DNA from: Flavobacterium pallidum | GTDB taxonomy: Bacteria; Bacteroidota; Bacteroidia; Flavobacteriales; Flavobacteriaceae | Direction: 5' to 3' | Assembly: GCF_003097535.1 (NCBI RefSeq) | Contig: NZ_CP029187.1 | Location: 372,001 to 436,000, forward strand | Length of the DNA stretch: 64,000 nucleotides | In this document: positions 50,907 to 60,361 of the stretch, one piece after another | Layout: the number at the start of each line of letters is the position of its first letter | Position numbering within the stretch: the first letter of the stretch is position 1 | The notes under the pieces: model-generated | Databases searched by the model: none | Told to the model about the DNA's origin: nothing | The model's input: only the letters and a program-made list of their open reading frames with translations | Position numbers and translations under genes: made by a program

Positions 50907-52535
50907 CTATTTTTTCAGGCTTCGGTTTTCAAAAGTAGTCACGTCAATTATTTTCTCGTTGTCAATGTCGAAGGAGATGTTGATGCTGTCGCCTTCCTTG
51001 GTAACAGGCAATTCGCTGGACAATTGGGAAGAACCGACAAAAATATTCGGATAATCCTTGACCGTAAAATAGTAAAAACTGTTGCCATTCTTCACATCGC
51101 TTTGGATTCTGGACACCACGGTTTTCAACGATTTGCGGTTGTCCTGGCTGCCCGGATTGATTTTATTGCCTGCCATATTGTAAACGCTTTTATACGCCGA
51201 AAGCGCTTCGCGCATGCTGTTCCCAACACCCACAATCGTGTAATCGTTAATGGAAACCATCGCATACATCTTCACCAGGCCGCCTTCATCTTTCAGCGTC
51301 ATGACGTAAGTCGGGATGTTGTTGATGTTATAAGGAATCGGCAATGAAGCGCGATAGCCTTTTTCCTGCACTTTACCTTCAGCGGAACTTTGGGCGGCAA
51401 ATTCAGTAGCGCCGCTTTGCCCATAAATGGTGGTCTCTTTGGTACGCGTATCAACAAGTACGAACCCTACAGCAGACTCTTCCTTACCGACTGAACTTAT
51501 ACCGGTGTACCAATACGAACGGTTGTTCTGGCCATAAACCAAAGTCAGCCCTTCCGTAATCATCAATTTGTCACGGTTAGACCAGTTCCAGTAGCCGTGT
51601 ACATAGTCACCCCAATCTGAAAGCTGGTCCTGGATGAATGAAATCGGCTGCACACGGTCAACCCACGACGGGGCATCTTCTATACCATACTCTTTCATGG
51701 CACCGGTTTCGGCATCGACAACCACGACACCTGTGGCATCATTTCCGGCAAAACCGATTTTCTTTTTATAAGTCGTAACAACCCAATACGGATGCCCGGC
51801 ATCATCAATCTCAAAATTAAAATCCTCTAATCCGACAGACATATAGCCATTGAAATAAAGGTGCCTTTCAATTTGTGACCCGAAGAATGCCGCGGGTTGG
51901 TATTTAATGTGTATTTGCTTGCCATTGATTTTTTCAACCAATTTCACATCGCGTTCATTCGTTGCTGAAACCATCACATAACCCGGTGTGCCTTCAGAAT
52001 TGCTGAACCATTTAAAAAAACCGGTATGCAATAACGGCGCTACCCAGTACAAATCATGGTTGACTTTTTGGATGGTAAAGTCCCCAATTTCTACCTGGCT
52101 TCCCAATGCAGGCTGCGACCCGAGGATTTTCTCGCCCAGGAGATACGCCAGCGGCTCGTCAACAACACGGATTTCATCTATTGAAATGGGCGCGATGTGA
52201 TTGGATATCTTTTTACCATTATCCACTTTTCCAATCATATTACGATACGCATCAGTGTGGAACATCGGTGCACTTGTAATCAATGGCACGATGGTCATGT
52301 AAACTACCAGCGCCAGGATCAACCATCCGAAAATTCTGTTTGGTTTCGAGATGAACTGGAATTTTTTACGATCCTGCGAAAGCCCGATTTTGGTAAAAAA
52401 CAACATTCCGATTATAGCAAGGATCAGTAGCATTACAGGCAACTGGATGAATCCGTAATTCAATACCGGATGGCCGAAGTACAGGAACAGGAAAATGATG
52501 AACAGGAATAACAGAGGTGATAAAATTCTTTTCAT
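50907..52535 (-). CDS. Uncharacterised membrane-anchored protein, 542 residues
   Basis: I do not recognise a named family. Three membrane segments lie at about 5-20, 30-49 and 68-87. A large soluble domain of some 450 residues follows. It contains repeated beta-rich stretches such as YWVVTTYKKKIGFAGNDATGVVVVDAETG and VGFVLVDTRTKETTIYG, with PepSY-like character. It should face the periplasm. It is transcribed alone, divergent from the two-component system. A sensory or envelope-maintenance role would be speculation. Confidence 0.82.
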   Translation of the reverse strand: MKRILSPLLFLFIIFLFLYFGHPVLNYGFIQLPVMLLILAIIGMLFFTKIGLSQDRKKFQFISKPNRIFGWLILALVVYMTIVPLITSAPMFHTDAYRNMIGKVDNGKKISNHIAPISIDEIRVVDEPLAYLLGEKILGSQPALGSQVEIGDFTIQKVNHDLYWVAPLLHTGFFKWFSNSEGTPGYVMVSATNERDVKLVEKINGKQIHIKYQPAAFFGSQIERHLYFNGYMSVGLEDFNFEIDDAGHPYWVVTTYKKKIGFAGNDATGVVVVDAETGAMKEYGIEDAPSWVDRVQPISFIQDQLSDWGDYVHGYWNWSNRDKLMITEGLTLVYGQNNRSYWYTGISSVGKEESAVGFVLVDTRTKETTIYGQSGATEFAAQSSAEGKVQEKGYRASLPIPYNINNIPTYVMTLKDEGGLVKMYAMVSINDYTIVGVGNSMREALSAYKSVYNMAGNKINPGSQDNRKSLKTVVSRIQSDVKNGNSFYYFTVKDYPNIFVGSSQLSSELPVTKEGDSINISFDIDNEKIIDVTTFENRSLKK

Positions 52536-52761
52536 GGTTTTGTTTTGGTTTTGACTATGATACGCTGCCTTTTATAATTTGTTACATTTGATGATGGCGA
52601 AGAAGTCCGTGAAGCCATCCGGCATTTAACTATTCTCGTGAAATTGAAATTTTAACGCATAAAATTTTCATGTAATCGTAATTATCGGAAGCATTTTAAC
52701 AATATCCCTTAATTCTTTTACACATTAAGTTTTTTTAAAGAAAGTTTAAAAATGTGTGGCT

Positions 52762-52769
52762 TATTTTTG
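52762..52769 (+). promoter_or_regulatory. -7 box of the two-component system
   Basis: TATTTTTG fits TAnnTTTG and ends 15 bases before the regulator ATG at 52785. No -33 TTG was found. Confidence 0.4.
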
Positions 52770-52784
52770 GCAAAACTTTTTCAA

Positions 52785-53465
52785 ATGAGACTTTTGATTG
52801 TTGAAGATGAGCCCAATTTACTTTCCGTAATCCGCAAGGGCTTTACAGAAAAAGGCCACAACTTAAGCGCTGCTATGGACGGCAGGACGGCTTTGGAAAT
52901 GCTGGGCGAATACACTTTTGATGCCGTAATCCTTGACATTATGCTTCCGGACACCAATGGTTTGGAAATTTGCCGCCGACTTCGGTCCGTGCAGAATTTT
53001 GTACCGATATTATTGCTTACTGCACTGGGAAGCACCGAAAATATTGTTACCGGGCTCAATGCCGGCGCCGATGACTATCTTCCAAAACCATTCCGTTTTA
53101 CAGAACTGGAAGCGCGGGTCAATGCCCTGGTCCGCCGTTCGTCACAGGAGCATAAACCCATTGAAACCATTACCATCGAAGATCTTGAAGTAGATTTTCG
53201 TGCCAAAACCGTGAAACGGGATGGCAGTTTTATACAACTTACTGCGAAAGAATTTTTACTGCTCGGTTATCTCGTGAAAAATTCCGGTACGATATTGTCG
53301 CGCAATCTGATTTTGGACAACGTCTGGGACATCAATTTTGACCTGAACACGAATGTGGTCGATGTGTACATCAATTACCTTCGGAAGAAGATTGACAAAC
53401 CTTATGAAGATAAATTAATCCACACCATCAAAGGCCTGGGTTATGTAATCAAACCTTTAACCTAA
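52785..53465 (+). CDS. OmpR-family response regulator
   Basis: This 226-residue regulator has a receiver domain with Asp51 as phosphoacceptor in VILDIMLPDTNG and the conserved lysine in DDYLPKPF. A winged helix follows, with LTAKEFLLLGYLVKNSGTILSR and the recognition helix near TNVVDVYINYLRKKID. It starts at MRLLIVEDEP. An in-frame ATG 11 codons upstream lies before the -7 box and was not used. The histidine kinase gene begins on the last base of its stop codon. Confidence 0.95.
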   Translation: MRLLIVEDEPNLLSVIRKGFTEKGHNLSAAMDGRTALEMLGEYTFDAVILDIMLPDTNGLEICRRLRSVQNFVPILLLTALGSTENIVTGLNAGADDYLPKPFRFTELEARVNALVRRSSQEHKPIETITIEDLEVDFRAKTVKRDGSFIQLTAKEFLLLGYLVKNSGTILSRNLILDNVWDINFDLNTNVVDVYINYLRKKIDKPYEDKLIHTIKGLGYVIKPLT

Positions 53466-54853
53466 TGCAGATCAGGAAAAAAATTACCCTCACTTATATT
53501 GTACTTTCCGGGTTGAGTACCTTGCTGCTCTGCCTGGTGGTGCTTTTCCTCTTTAAGAAGAACAACCAGTATTACTTCCTCAAACGTTTACATGACAGGG
53601 CAAAAATCGTCGCTTCCATCCACAGCCAGCATGACCCTGAAAAAGCGAAATATTACAGAAAGCTCAAAGAGAACGGACTTGAGGAACTCATCGATGAAAA
53701 TGATTTCGTGCTTCGCGTAAACGGCAAGGATTCATTTGAATACAATACTGCACTAAATCTTCCGGCAACATTCTATACCGAGGTGCTTTCGCAGCAATCT
53801 ACCTGGACTGAAGACGACAACCGGTATTTCTACGGACAGCTTTTTGAGGAAGGGAACCAAAAATACATCGTCATCATCACCGCAAAAGACCGCCGCGGGA
53901 ATACGACGACAATCTATATTTTACAGATCCTTTTCTTCGCCGGAATCGCATTTGTTGTCCTTGCTTATTTCCTCGGACGGTTTTTGGCAAAAAAAATGAT
54001 CACACCGGTCTCGAAAATTACCGCCGAAGTAAAACGCATCAGCGCTTCGAACCTGCACAATCGCGTAAAAGAACCTGAAAATAACGATGAACTGGCCGAT
54101 TTGACACGTACCTTCAATGACATGCTCGACCGGTTGGAAACTTCGTTTGAAATTCAGGCCAATTTCATCAACAACGCTTCGCACGAACTCCGCACACCCA
54201 TCACGACGATTATTGCCGAAACAGAAGTGATGCTTTCAAAAGAGCGCGAACCCCGGGAATACATGGAATCGCTTTCCAATATACAGAACCAGGCATCAAG
54301 GCTTGGAAACCTGACCAACGGACTGTTAAAGCTCACACAAACCGGTTATGACGGCAATAAGCAGGTGCTTGACGTAACAAGGCTGGACGAACTTTTAATG
54401 GACGTGAAATCGGATCTGGACAAGATTTACCCCACCAATAATGTCACACTGCGCCTCGATGATTTGCCCGAAGACGACGCTTTATTGCTGATCCCGTGTA
54501 ACAAACCGCTTTTGGAACTGGCCTTGTCAAACATCATTTCAAACGGTGTAAAATATTCGGACAACGGCATCGTGTTTGTCACGCTTTCTGCGGATGCGAA
54601 CCTGTTACGCATAAAAATAACCGACATCGGTATAGGAATTCCATCTGAAGATTTCCCTCATTTATATGAGCCTTTTTTCCGCGGAAAAGAAGCCTCGCGT
54701 TACAACGGATACGGACTGGGGTTGCCGCTGGCCATGAAGATCATCAGGATGCACAGCGGGGAAATGCAGATCCAGTCGGAACCGAATAAGGGCACTGTGG
54801 TACAAATCGACTTCCGCCGTTCCAACATTAAAATCTCTAATGGGAATTCTTAG
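53465..54853 (+). CDS. Sensor histidine kinase
   Basis: This 462-residue kinase has two membrane segments (about 11-30 and 150-170) around a periplasmic sensor loop of some 115 residues. A HAMP linker follows, then the HisKA box with His240 in NNASHELRTPITT. The HATPase domain has NIISNGVKYSDNG (N box), ITDIGIGIPSEDFPHLYEPFFRGKEA (G1/F box) and YGLGLPLAMKI (G2). It is the partner of the upstream OmpR-type regulator, with which it shares one base. A universal-stress-like protein and a bestrophin channel lie next to it, though its signal is unknown. Confidence 0.95.
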   Translation: MQIRKKITLTYIVLSGLSTLLLCLVVLFLFKKNNQYYFLKRLHDRAKIVASIHSQHDPEKAKYYRKLKENGLEELIDENDFVLRVNGKDSFEYNTALNLPATFYTEVLSQQSTWTEDDNRYFYGQLFEEGNQKYIVIITAKDRRGNTTTIYILQILFFAGIAFVVLAYFLGRFLAKKMITPVSKITAEVKRISASNLHNRVKEPENNDELADLTRTFNDMLDRLETSFEIQANFINNASHELRTPITTIIAETEVMLSKEREPREYMESLSNIQNQASRLGNLTNGLLKLTQTGYDGNKQVLDVTRLDELLMDVKSDLDKIYPTNNVTLRLDDLPEDDALLLIPCNKPLLELALSNIISNGVKYSDNGIVFVTLSADANLLRIKITDIGIGIPSEDFPHLYEPFFRGKEASRYNGYGLGLPLAMKIIRMHSGEMQIQSEPNKGTVVQIDFRRSNIKISNGNS

Positions 54854-54939
54854 GAAATTCTAATACGGATTTAACCTGCCTCTAATTTCAGGGTTGTTGT
54901 TTTGCAAGTGTAATTAGTAATCACTTAAAAATACAAGTC

Positions 54940-55665
54940 ATGAAAAATATCTTAATCCCTACGATTTTACACCAGGATACGGTGGTTGCCGTAGCCTCTG
55001 CCATCGCGCATGCGGGTGGAAAACCATGCCGGATCATTTTACTGCAATTACAGCAGGTACCGGAAAATTATTCGTCAGCTTCCGTGCTGCGAAGTATGAA
55101 ATCGGAACTCACCCAGGCGCAGCGCGAAGTTTTGGAAACCTCCCGGCATATCGCTGCATCTGAACCAAATTGCAACCTTCAAATACAAACGCAATATGCG
55201 CTGTCATCACCGCTGCTGAATCATTTACTGGAAAGCCTTTCGGCAGATTTGGTCATCCTGAGCGACTCATTCAAAAACTCTGATGTGCCCATCAATAAAT
55301 ATTGCGTAAAACTTCTCGGCAATTGCAAACTGGCCATCCTGCATGTTGGCGAAGGAATTGCAAAACCCGAATTCAGCAATGCGCTTTATCTGGAAAAAGC
55401 CCAATCCAAAATTCCTGTGGAAGATTTACAGCAATTGCTCAGTGAAAGTTTCTCCTGCAAAATCGTAAGCCGTGCCACGGTATTCGCAGACCAGGATTCG
55501 GATGAAATCATGCCGCAACTGTCGGAAACGATTTCCCGGAACAACATCGATTTATTGATTGAAATGCGCAAGCCTTCGAAAATAAAAATGAACAGGAAGC
55601 ACGAACAGTCGTTTGCAAAAACAACCGGACTGCCGGTACTTTCGGTTTATGAAAAAGTAATTTAA
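54940..55665 (+). CDS. Universal-stress-protein-like tandem-domain protein
   Basis: This 241-residue protein reads as a degenerate tandem of two UspA-like halves. The first begins MKNILIPTILHQDTVVAVASAIAHAGG and contains LSADLVILSDSF and the Gly-poor end CKLAILHVGEG. The second half ends GLPVLSVYEK. The ATP-binding GxxGx(9)G(S/T) motif is not intact, so nucleotide binding is doubtful. The gene lies 86 bp after the kinase gene and 30 bp before the bestrophin gene. It may be under the control of the two-component system next door, which is inference. Confidence 0.78.
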   Translation: MKNILIPTILHQDTVVAVASAIAHAGGKPCRIILLQLQQVPENYSSASVLRSMKSELTQAQREVLETSRHIAASEPNCNLQIQTQYALSSPLLNHLLESLSADLVILSDSFKNSDVPINKYCVKLLGNCKLAILHVGEGIAKPEFSNALYLEKAQSKIPVEDLQQLLSESFSCKIVSRATVFADQDSDEIMPQLSETISRNNIDLLIEMRKPSKIKMNRKHEQSFAKTTGLPVLSVYEKVI

Positions 55666-55695
55666 TCCCAAATCATTCATTTTAAAAAGAAAATT

Positions 55696-56646
55696 ATGCT
55701 ATTGAAAAAGAAAATTCCCATGAAGTATGTTTTGGGAAAAATACGTGTCGAACTAATATTGGTATTGCTTTATGCCGTGGGATTTTCGGTTTTCCACTTT
55801 TATTATTCTGGCGTTCCGTTGAATATCCCGATTGCCATTCCGGGGATTTTAGGCACCATCATTTCACTTTTGCTCGCGTTTAAATCGAACCAGGCTTACG
55901 ACCGTTGGTGGGAAGCAAGAATTGTCTGGGGTTCGATCGTAAATGATTCCCGATCGCTGCTGCGCCAGGTCATCGCTTTCTATAAAGACCAGGATTTTTC
56001 AGTCGAAGCCAACGATTTCAGGGAACGTTTCGCACAAAGGCAGGCCGCGTGGTGTTACAGCCTCGGGCAATCCTTACGCGGGAAAGATGTCATGAAATCG
56101 ATAAAATCGTTGTTGGAAGAAGAAGAACTGCAGTTTGTGAAACGCCATAAACATGTGCCGAACGCCCTATTGATGCTGCATGCCAAAGACCTTACAAAAG
56201 CTTTGGAAAAAGGAAAAATCAATTCCTTCCAACAAGTTGAAATCGACAATACACTGACGCGTTTGTGCGATGCCATGGGGAAATGTGAACGCATTAAAAA
56301 CACGATTTTCCCGACCACGTACAGTATGTACATCCGTTTTACGCTTTGCCTGTTCGTCATATTATTGCCCTTCGGGATGGCAGAACACCTCGGTTGGCTG
56401 GTCATTCCGGTGGTGACATTGATTGGTGCTGCGTTTTTCCTTGTCGAAAAAATGGCAATTCACCTCCAGGACCCTTTTGAAAACAGGCCAACCGATACGC
56501 CGATGACGCTGATTGCCATGAATATCGAGCAAAACCTGTTGCAGATGGTGAATGAATTCCGGGACGAATACCAGAATGAGATTCCGGACGACAAGCCGAA
56601 ACTGCATCACATACAGCCTGTTAAGAATGGTTATTTTGTACTTTAA
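55696..56646 (+). CDS. Bestrophin-family ion channel (UPF0187)
   Basis: This 316-residue integral membrane protein is a bacterial bestrophin, a pentameric channel for anions or, in some bacteria, cations. Family marks are IPGILGTIISLLLAFKSNQAYDRWWEARIVWGSI at about 49-82, LPFGMAEHLGWLVIPV, and LQDPFENRPTDTPM near residue 265. Four membrane segments are visible. The gene lies 30 bp downstream of the stress-like gene and is probably co-transcribed with it. A role in ion balance under stress is an inference from neighbours. Confidence 0.93.
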   Translation: MLLKKKIPMKYVLGKIRVELILVLLYAVGFSVFHFYYSGVPLNIPIAIPGILGTIISLLLAFKSNQAYDRWWEARIVWGSIVNDSRSLLRQVIAFYKDQDFSVEANDFRERFAQRQAAWCYSLGQSLRGKDVMKSIKSLLEEEELQFVKRHKHVPNALLMLHAKDLTKALEKGKINSFQQVEIDNTLTRLCDAMGKCERIKNTIFPTTYSMYIRFTLCLFVILLPFGMAEHLGWLVIPVVTLIGAAFFLVEKMAIHLQDPFENRPTDTPMTLIAMNIEQNLLQMVNEFRDEYQNEIPDDKPKLHHIQPVKNGYFVL

Positions 56647-56716
56647 GTTTGTTGAGTTGTGGCTCGAATCCGGATCCGTCCGGATTTTTGCTTTTCAGGA
56701 TAATTCAAAAAAAATG

Positions 56717-56724
56717 TACCTTTG
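56717..56724 (+). promoter_or_regulatory. -7 box of fabD
   Basis: TACCTTTG fits TAnnTTTG and ends 19 bases before the fabD ATG. A TTG lies 26 bases upstream, slightly too far. Confidence 0.4.
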
Positions 56725-56743
56725 CTGCTCTAAACAAAACAAT

Positions 56744-57619
56744 ATGAAAGCATACGTATTTCCAGGACAGGGTGCGCAATTCACCGGAATGGGTAAAGAT
56801 TTATATGAAACTTCAAACCTGGCCAAAACCTTGTTTGAGAAAGCAAACGACATCCTCGGTTTCCGCATCACGGACATCATGTTTGAAGGCACTGCGGAAG
56901 CATTGAAAGAAACTAAGGTTACACAGCCTGCGGTATTCTTGCACTCGGTGATATTGGCAAAAACCTTAGGAAATGACTTCAAACCGGATATGGTGGCAGG
57001 GCATTCCCTCGGTGAATTTTCTGCGTTGGTGGCCAATGGTGCCTTATCATTCGAAGATGCATTGAAACTGGTTTCACAACGAGCGATGGCGATGCAGAAA
57101 GCGTGCGAAATTACCCCTTCTACCATGGCTGCAGTTTTAGGCTTGGACGATAAAACCGTAGAAGATGTTTGTGCCTCTGTCGATGGCGTAGTGGTGGCTG
57201 CGAATTATAACTGCCCGGGCCAGCTCGTGATTTCCGGTGAAACCACAGCGGTTGAAAAAGCCTGCGAAGCGATGAAGGCTGCAGGTGCAAAAAGGGCGCT
57301 GATATTGCCTGTAGGCGGGGCTTTCCATTCCCCTATGATGGAACCGGCAAGGGAAGAACTGGCTGCTGCTATTGAAAGTACTTCTTTCTCTACACCGATT
57401 TGCCCGGTGTACCAAAACGTAACTGCTTCGGCAGTTTCTGATCCGGCGGAAATCAAGAAAAACCTGATTATCCAATTGACGGCTCCCGTGAGATGGACAC
57501 AATCAGTACAGCAGATGATTAAGGATGGTGCTACTTCATTTACTGAAATCGGGCCAGGAAAAGTATTGACAGGATTGGTTAGTAAGATTGACCGTGAAGT
57601 CGCTACTGAAAATATTTGA
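56744..57619 (+). CDS. fabD: Malonyl-CoA:ACP transacylase
   Basis: This 291-residue enzyme moves malonyl from CoA to acyl carrier protein for fatty-acid synthesis. The nucleophile is Ser88 in GHSLGE, FPGQGAQFTGMG opens the protein, and the catalytic His is in GGAFHSPMM. The late Gln of VYQNVTA also fits. The length is normal. The ATG at MKAYVFPGQG was chosen, since upstream in-frame codons run into the bestrophin gene. It is monocistronic, with a terminator behind it. Confidence 0.96.
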   Translation: MKAYVFPGQGAQFTGMGKDLYETSNLAKTLFEKANDILGFRITDIMFEGTAEALKETKVTQPAVFLHSVILAKTLGNDFKPDMVAGHSLGEFSALVANGALSFEDALKLVSQRAMAMQKACEITPSTMAAVLGLDDKTVEDVCASVDGVVVAANYNCPGQLVISGETTAVEKACEAMKAAGAKRALILPVGGAFHSPMMEPAREELAAAIESTSFSTPICPVYQNVTASAVSDPAEIKKNLIIQLTAPVRWTQSVQQMIKDGATSFTEIGPGKVLTGLVSKIDREVATENI

Positions 57620-57633
57620 TTTAATTAATAAAT

Positions 57634-57668
57634 AAAAAATCCCGACAGCTTGTTGCCGGGATTTTTTT
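57634..57668. terminator. Bidirectional terminator between fabD and galE
   Basis: AAAAATCCCG (57635-57644) pairs with CGGGATTTTT (57657-57666), so both converging genes run into a T tract. Confidence 0.85.
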
Positions 57669-57671
57669 ATA

Positions 57672-58694
57672 TCAATTTTCAATTGCCCTTATTTTCCTTT
57701 CCCAGCGCCACGCGTCGCGCATCGCGTCTTCAAGTGAAAATCCGGTTTTCCAGCCAAGCACATCGTTGGCTTTTTGCGTATCGGCATAAGCTTCAATCAC
57801 ATCGCCGGGTCTTTTATCTACTAATTTATAAGGTAATTTTTTGCCGCTTACTTTTTCAAAAGCATGTATCACTTCGAGCACAGTACTTCCCGTTCCGGTG
57901 CCGAGGTTGAAGGTTTCCACTTTTTCAGCATGCTGGTTATTGATGAGCCTTTCCAATGCGATAACATGTGCTTTGGCCAAATCGACCACATGGATGTAGT
58001 CGCGGACACAGGTACCGTCAGAAGTAGGATAATCTGACCCATAAACCGACAGTTCCTTCCTTAATCCCGCGGCAGTCTGGGTAATGAATGGCACTAAATT
58101 CTGCGGCACACCTAACGGCAACTCTCCTATTTCTGCAGATGGGTGTGCCCCGACCGGATTAAAATACCGCAATAAAATCGCCTTAATGTGGCTGATATTC
58201 GCCACATCGCGTATGATTTCTTCTCCTATTTGCTTGGTGTTCCCATACGGTGACATTGCAGGTTGTACGGCGGCATCTTCGGTAATCGGCATGGAAACTG
58301 CCTGTCCGTAAACGGTGCATGAAGAGCTGAAAATAAAACTCGCTTCCGGCATTTGCTGCAATTGCTGTAGCAAATACACCAAAGTACCGATATTGTTTTC
58401 GTAATACAGTAATGGATTTTCAACGCTTTCACCAACTGCTTTTGACGCAGCAAAATGAATGACACCTTTCAGGTCATGGTGTTTTTTAAAAAATGAGACA
58501 ACCGCTTCTTTTTCGCGAAGATCGATTTTTTCGAAGATCGGTTTTATTCCTGTAATGGCTTTGATACCGTCAAGAACACCTTCGGAGGCGTTTGAAAGAT
58601 TGTCGATAACGATCACTTCAAATCCCTTGGCAATAAGTTCCACAACAGTATGCGACCCAATGAATCCAAGGCCTCCGGTCACGGCTATTTTCAT
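57672..58694 (-). CDS. galE: UDP-glucose 4-epimerase
   Basis: This 340-residue extended SDR enzyme interconverts UDP-glucose and UDP-galactose, supplying sugars for surface polysaccharide. The NAD site is GGLGFIGSH at 7-15, and the catalytic Ser and YxxxK lie in SSSCTVYG and SPYGNTK. It is the last gene of a minus-strand set with a DegT-type aminotransferase and a small membrane protein, at gaps of 4 and 5 bp. That suggests a link to nucleotide-sugar supply for the envelope. Confidence 0.94.
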   Translation of the reverse strand: MKIAVTGGLGFIGSHTVVELIAKGFEVIVIDNLSNASEGVLDGIKAITGIKPIFEKIDLREKEAVVSFFKKHHDLKGVIHFAASKAVGESVENPLLYYENNIGTLVYLLQQLQQMPEASFIFSSSCTVYGQAVSMPITEDAAVQPAMSPYGNTKQIGEEIIRDVANISHIKAILLRYFNPVGAHPSAEIGELPLGVPQNLVPFITQTAAGLRKELSVYGSDYPTSDGTCVRDYIHVVDLAKAHVIALERLINNQHAEKVETFNLGTGTGSTVLEVIHAFEKVSGKKLPYKLVDKRPGDVIEAYADTQKANDVLGWKTGFSLEDAMRDAWRWERKIRAIEN

Positions 58695-58699
58695 GTTTT

Positions 58700-59125
58700 C
58701 TACTTTTTTGGTGCCAGCGTAAAGTCAAATAAATGGGCACCTTTGTTATCCCGATAATTATATTTCAATCCAAATTGATTGTCCCGGATGATCTTCATTT
58801 GCGGGCTGGTATCGAAATTCTGCTGTGTTTTCGCCTTGATTTCAGCAACAACAGGACTCATATCCTGCGGAAGGCTGTCCTTCGACTTCAATATGGTATA
58901 ATAATAATTAGCGATTTTACCGGATAAGGCGACGCTGTCAAGACGCGTCATATCATCAATCTTCATCGGGCATTTTTTGTTGACACTTTCAATCTCGGCT
59001 TTGGCCCGTGCCATAACCGAATTGCCGGACATCAGTTTTGTAGTCACAAAAAAAGCCAGTCCAAATGCTATTATGAAAGTGATGACATTGAACAGTATTT
59101 TATTATTTTTCTTTTTTGGCTCCAT
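58700..59125 (-). CDS. Small single-pass membrane protein, 141 residues
   Basis: I do not recognise a family. A basic N-terminus (EPKKKNNK) is followed by one membrane segment (about 11-32), and the rest is a charged soluble domain of about 105 residues with one cysteine (KKCPMKID). The topology should put that domain outside the cytoplasm. The gene sits between the DegT aminotransferase and galE with gaps of 4-5 bp, so it is part of that operon. Its link to nucleotide-sugar metabolism is positional only. Confidence 0.8.
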   Translation of the reverse strand: MEPKKKNNKILFNVITFIIAFGLAFFVTTKLMSGNSVMARAKAEIESVNKKCPMKIDDMTRLDSVALSGKIANYYYTILKSKDSLPQDMSPVVAEIKAKTQQNFDTSPQMKIIRDNQFGLKYNYRDNKGAHLFDFTLAPKK

Positions 59126-59129
59126 CAGA

Positions 59130-60260
59130 TTAATTTAAAAATTCCAGGATGCTATCCGTAATAAATTTGATCTGCTCATCATCCAACTCGGTATGCATCG
59201 GCAAGGAAATCACTTCTTTTACCAAACGGTTCGTGATCGGGAAATCTTCTTCCTTATACCTTGGATCCAGATACGCTTTTTGCGCATGCAGGGGAATCGG
59301 GTAATAAATTGCACACGGGATCCCTTTATCCAAAAGGTGCTGCATGAGTCCGTCACGGTCGGCACCGACGATCCTTAAAGTGTATTGATGGAACACGTGG
59401 CTGTCCTTTTCACCAGCTATAAACGGCGTAATGATGTTTTTATGATTGGCTAATGCTGACGAATATTTCGAAGCTGCAAGCTGGCGGGCTTCGTTGTAAT
59501 TGTCCAGGTGCGGCAATTTTGCATTCAACACACCGGCCTGGATACTGTCCAGACGGGAATTTACACCCACCACATCATGATGGTAACGTACATACATGCC
59601 GTGGTTTACAATACCGCGAAGTGTGTGTGCCAATGCATCATCATTAGTGAAAATCGCACCGCCGTCACCATAGCAGCCCAGGTTTTTAGATGGAAAAAAT
59701 GAGGTTGAAGCCACATGCCCGATAATCCCGGCTTTCTTCTTTGAACCATCAGCCGATTTATAATTCGCTCCAATCGCCTGCGCGTTGTCTTCAATTACGT
59801 ATAAGTTGTGCTTTTTCGCCAATGCCATAATTGCATCCATATTTGCGGCCTGCCCGAAAAGGTGTACCGGAACGATCGCTTTGGTCTTCGGCGTAATTGC
59901 TTTTTCGATGGCAGCAATCGAAATATTGAACGTATCTTCTTCCACATCCACCAACACCGGGGTGAGTTGCAAAAGCGCAATCACTTCCACTGTCGCAGCA
60001 AACGTAAAATCGGCCGTAATCACTTCATCCCCTGGCTTTAAATCAAATCCCATCATAGCGATCTGGAGCGCATCAGTTCCGTTCGCGCACGGAATAACGT
60101 GCTTTGCACCAAGGTATTCCTCGAGATTTTTCTGGAAAGTATGGACCAGCGGCCCGTTGATGTAAGTATTGGTGTCAAGCACTTCCTGAATGGAAGCATT
60201 TACGGTTTCCTTGATACGTTCGTATTGCCCTTTCAGGTCAACCATCTGGATTTTTTTCAT
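59130..60260 (-). CDS. DegT/DnrJ/EryC1/StrS-family aminotransferase
   Basis: This 376-residue PLP enzyme adds an amino group to a keto sugar bound to a nucleotide. The PLP lysine is in TSFFPSKNLGCYGDGGA. VIPCANGTDALQIAM holds the phosphate, and YVIEDNAQAIGA carries the Asp and Gln that stack on the cofactor. It belongs to the same fold as the sugar aminotransferases of O-antigen and aminosugar pathways. The specific sugar cannot be read. It heads the operon with galE, and a full promoter match lies upstream. Confidence 0.93.
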   Translation of the reverse strand: MKKIQMVDLKGQYERIKETVNASIQEVLDTNTYINGPLVHTFQKNLEEYLGAKHVIPCANGTDALQIAMMGFDLKPGDEVITADFTFAATVEVIALLQLTPVLVDVEEDTFNISIAAIEKAITPKTKAIVPVHLFGQAANMDAIMALAKKHNLYVIEDNAQAIGANYKSADGSKKKAGIIGHVASTSFFPSKNLGCYGDGGAIFTNDDALAHTLRGIVNHGMYVRYHHDVVGVNSRLDSIQAGVLNAKLPHLDNYNEARQLAASKYSSALANHKNIITPFIAGEKDSHVFHQYTLRIVGADRDGLMQHLLDKGIPCAIYYPIPLHAQKAYLDPRYKEEDFPITNRLVKEVISLPMHTELDDEQIKFITDSILEFLN

Positions 60261-60283
60261 CGGATTTTGGTATTAAAAACAGG

Positions 60284-60314
60284 CAAAAATAAGAATTTAA
60301 TGGGTGGCAACCAA
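60284..60314 (-). promoter_or_regulatory. Promoter of the DegT-galE operon
   Basis: TTG (60312-60314) is followed after 20 bases by TATTTTTG (60284-60291) on the minus strand. The leader is about 20 bases. Confidence 0.65.
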
Positions 60315-60361
60315 TGAAATTAATTTTATCTGCCGTATTTTAGCCCGACAAATTTCCTGCG

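Noticed and set aside
52585..52653. Short in-frame stretch DDGEEVREAIRHL before the two-component genes
   Set aside because: It looks coding-like but has no start codon, only about 23 codons, and no identifiable parent gene.
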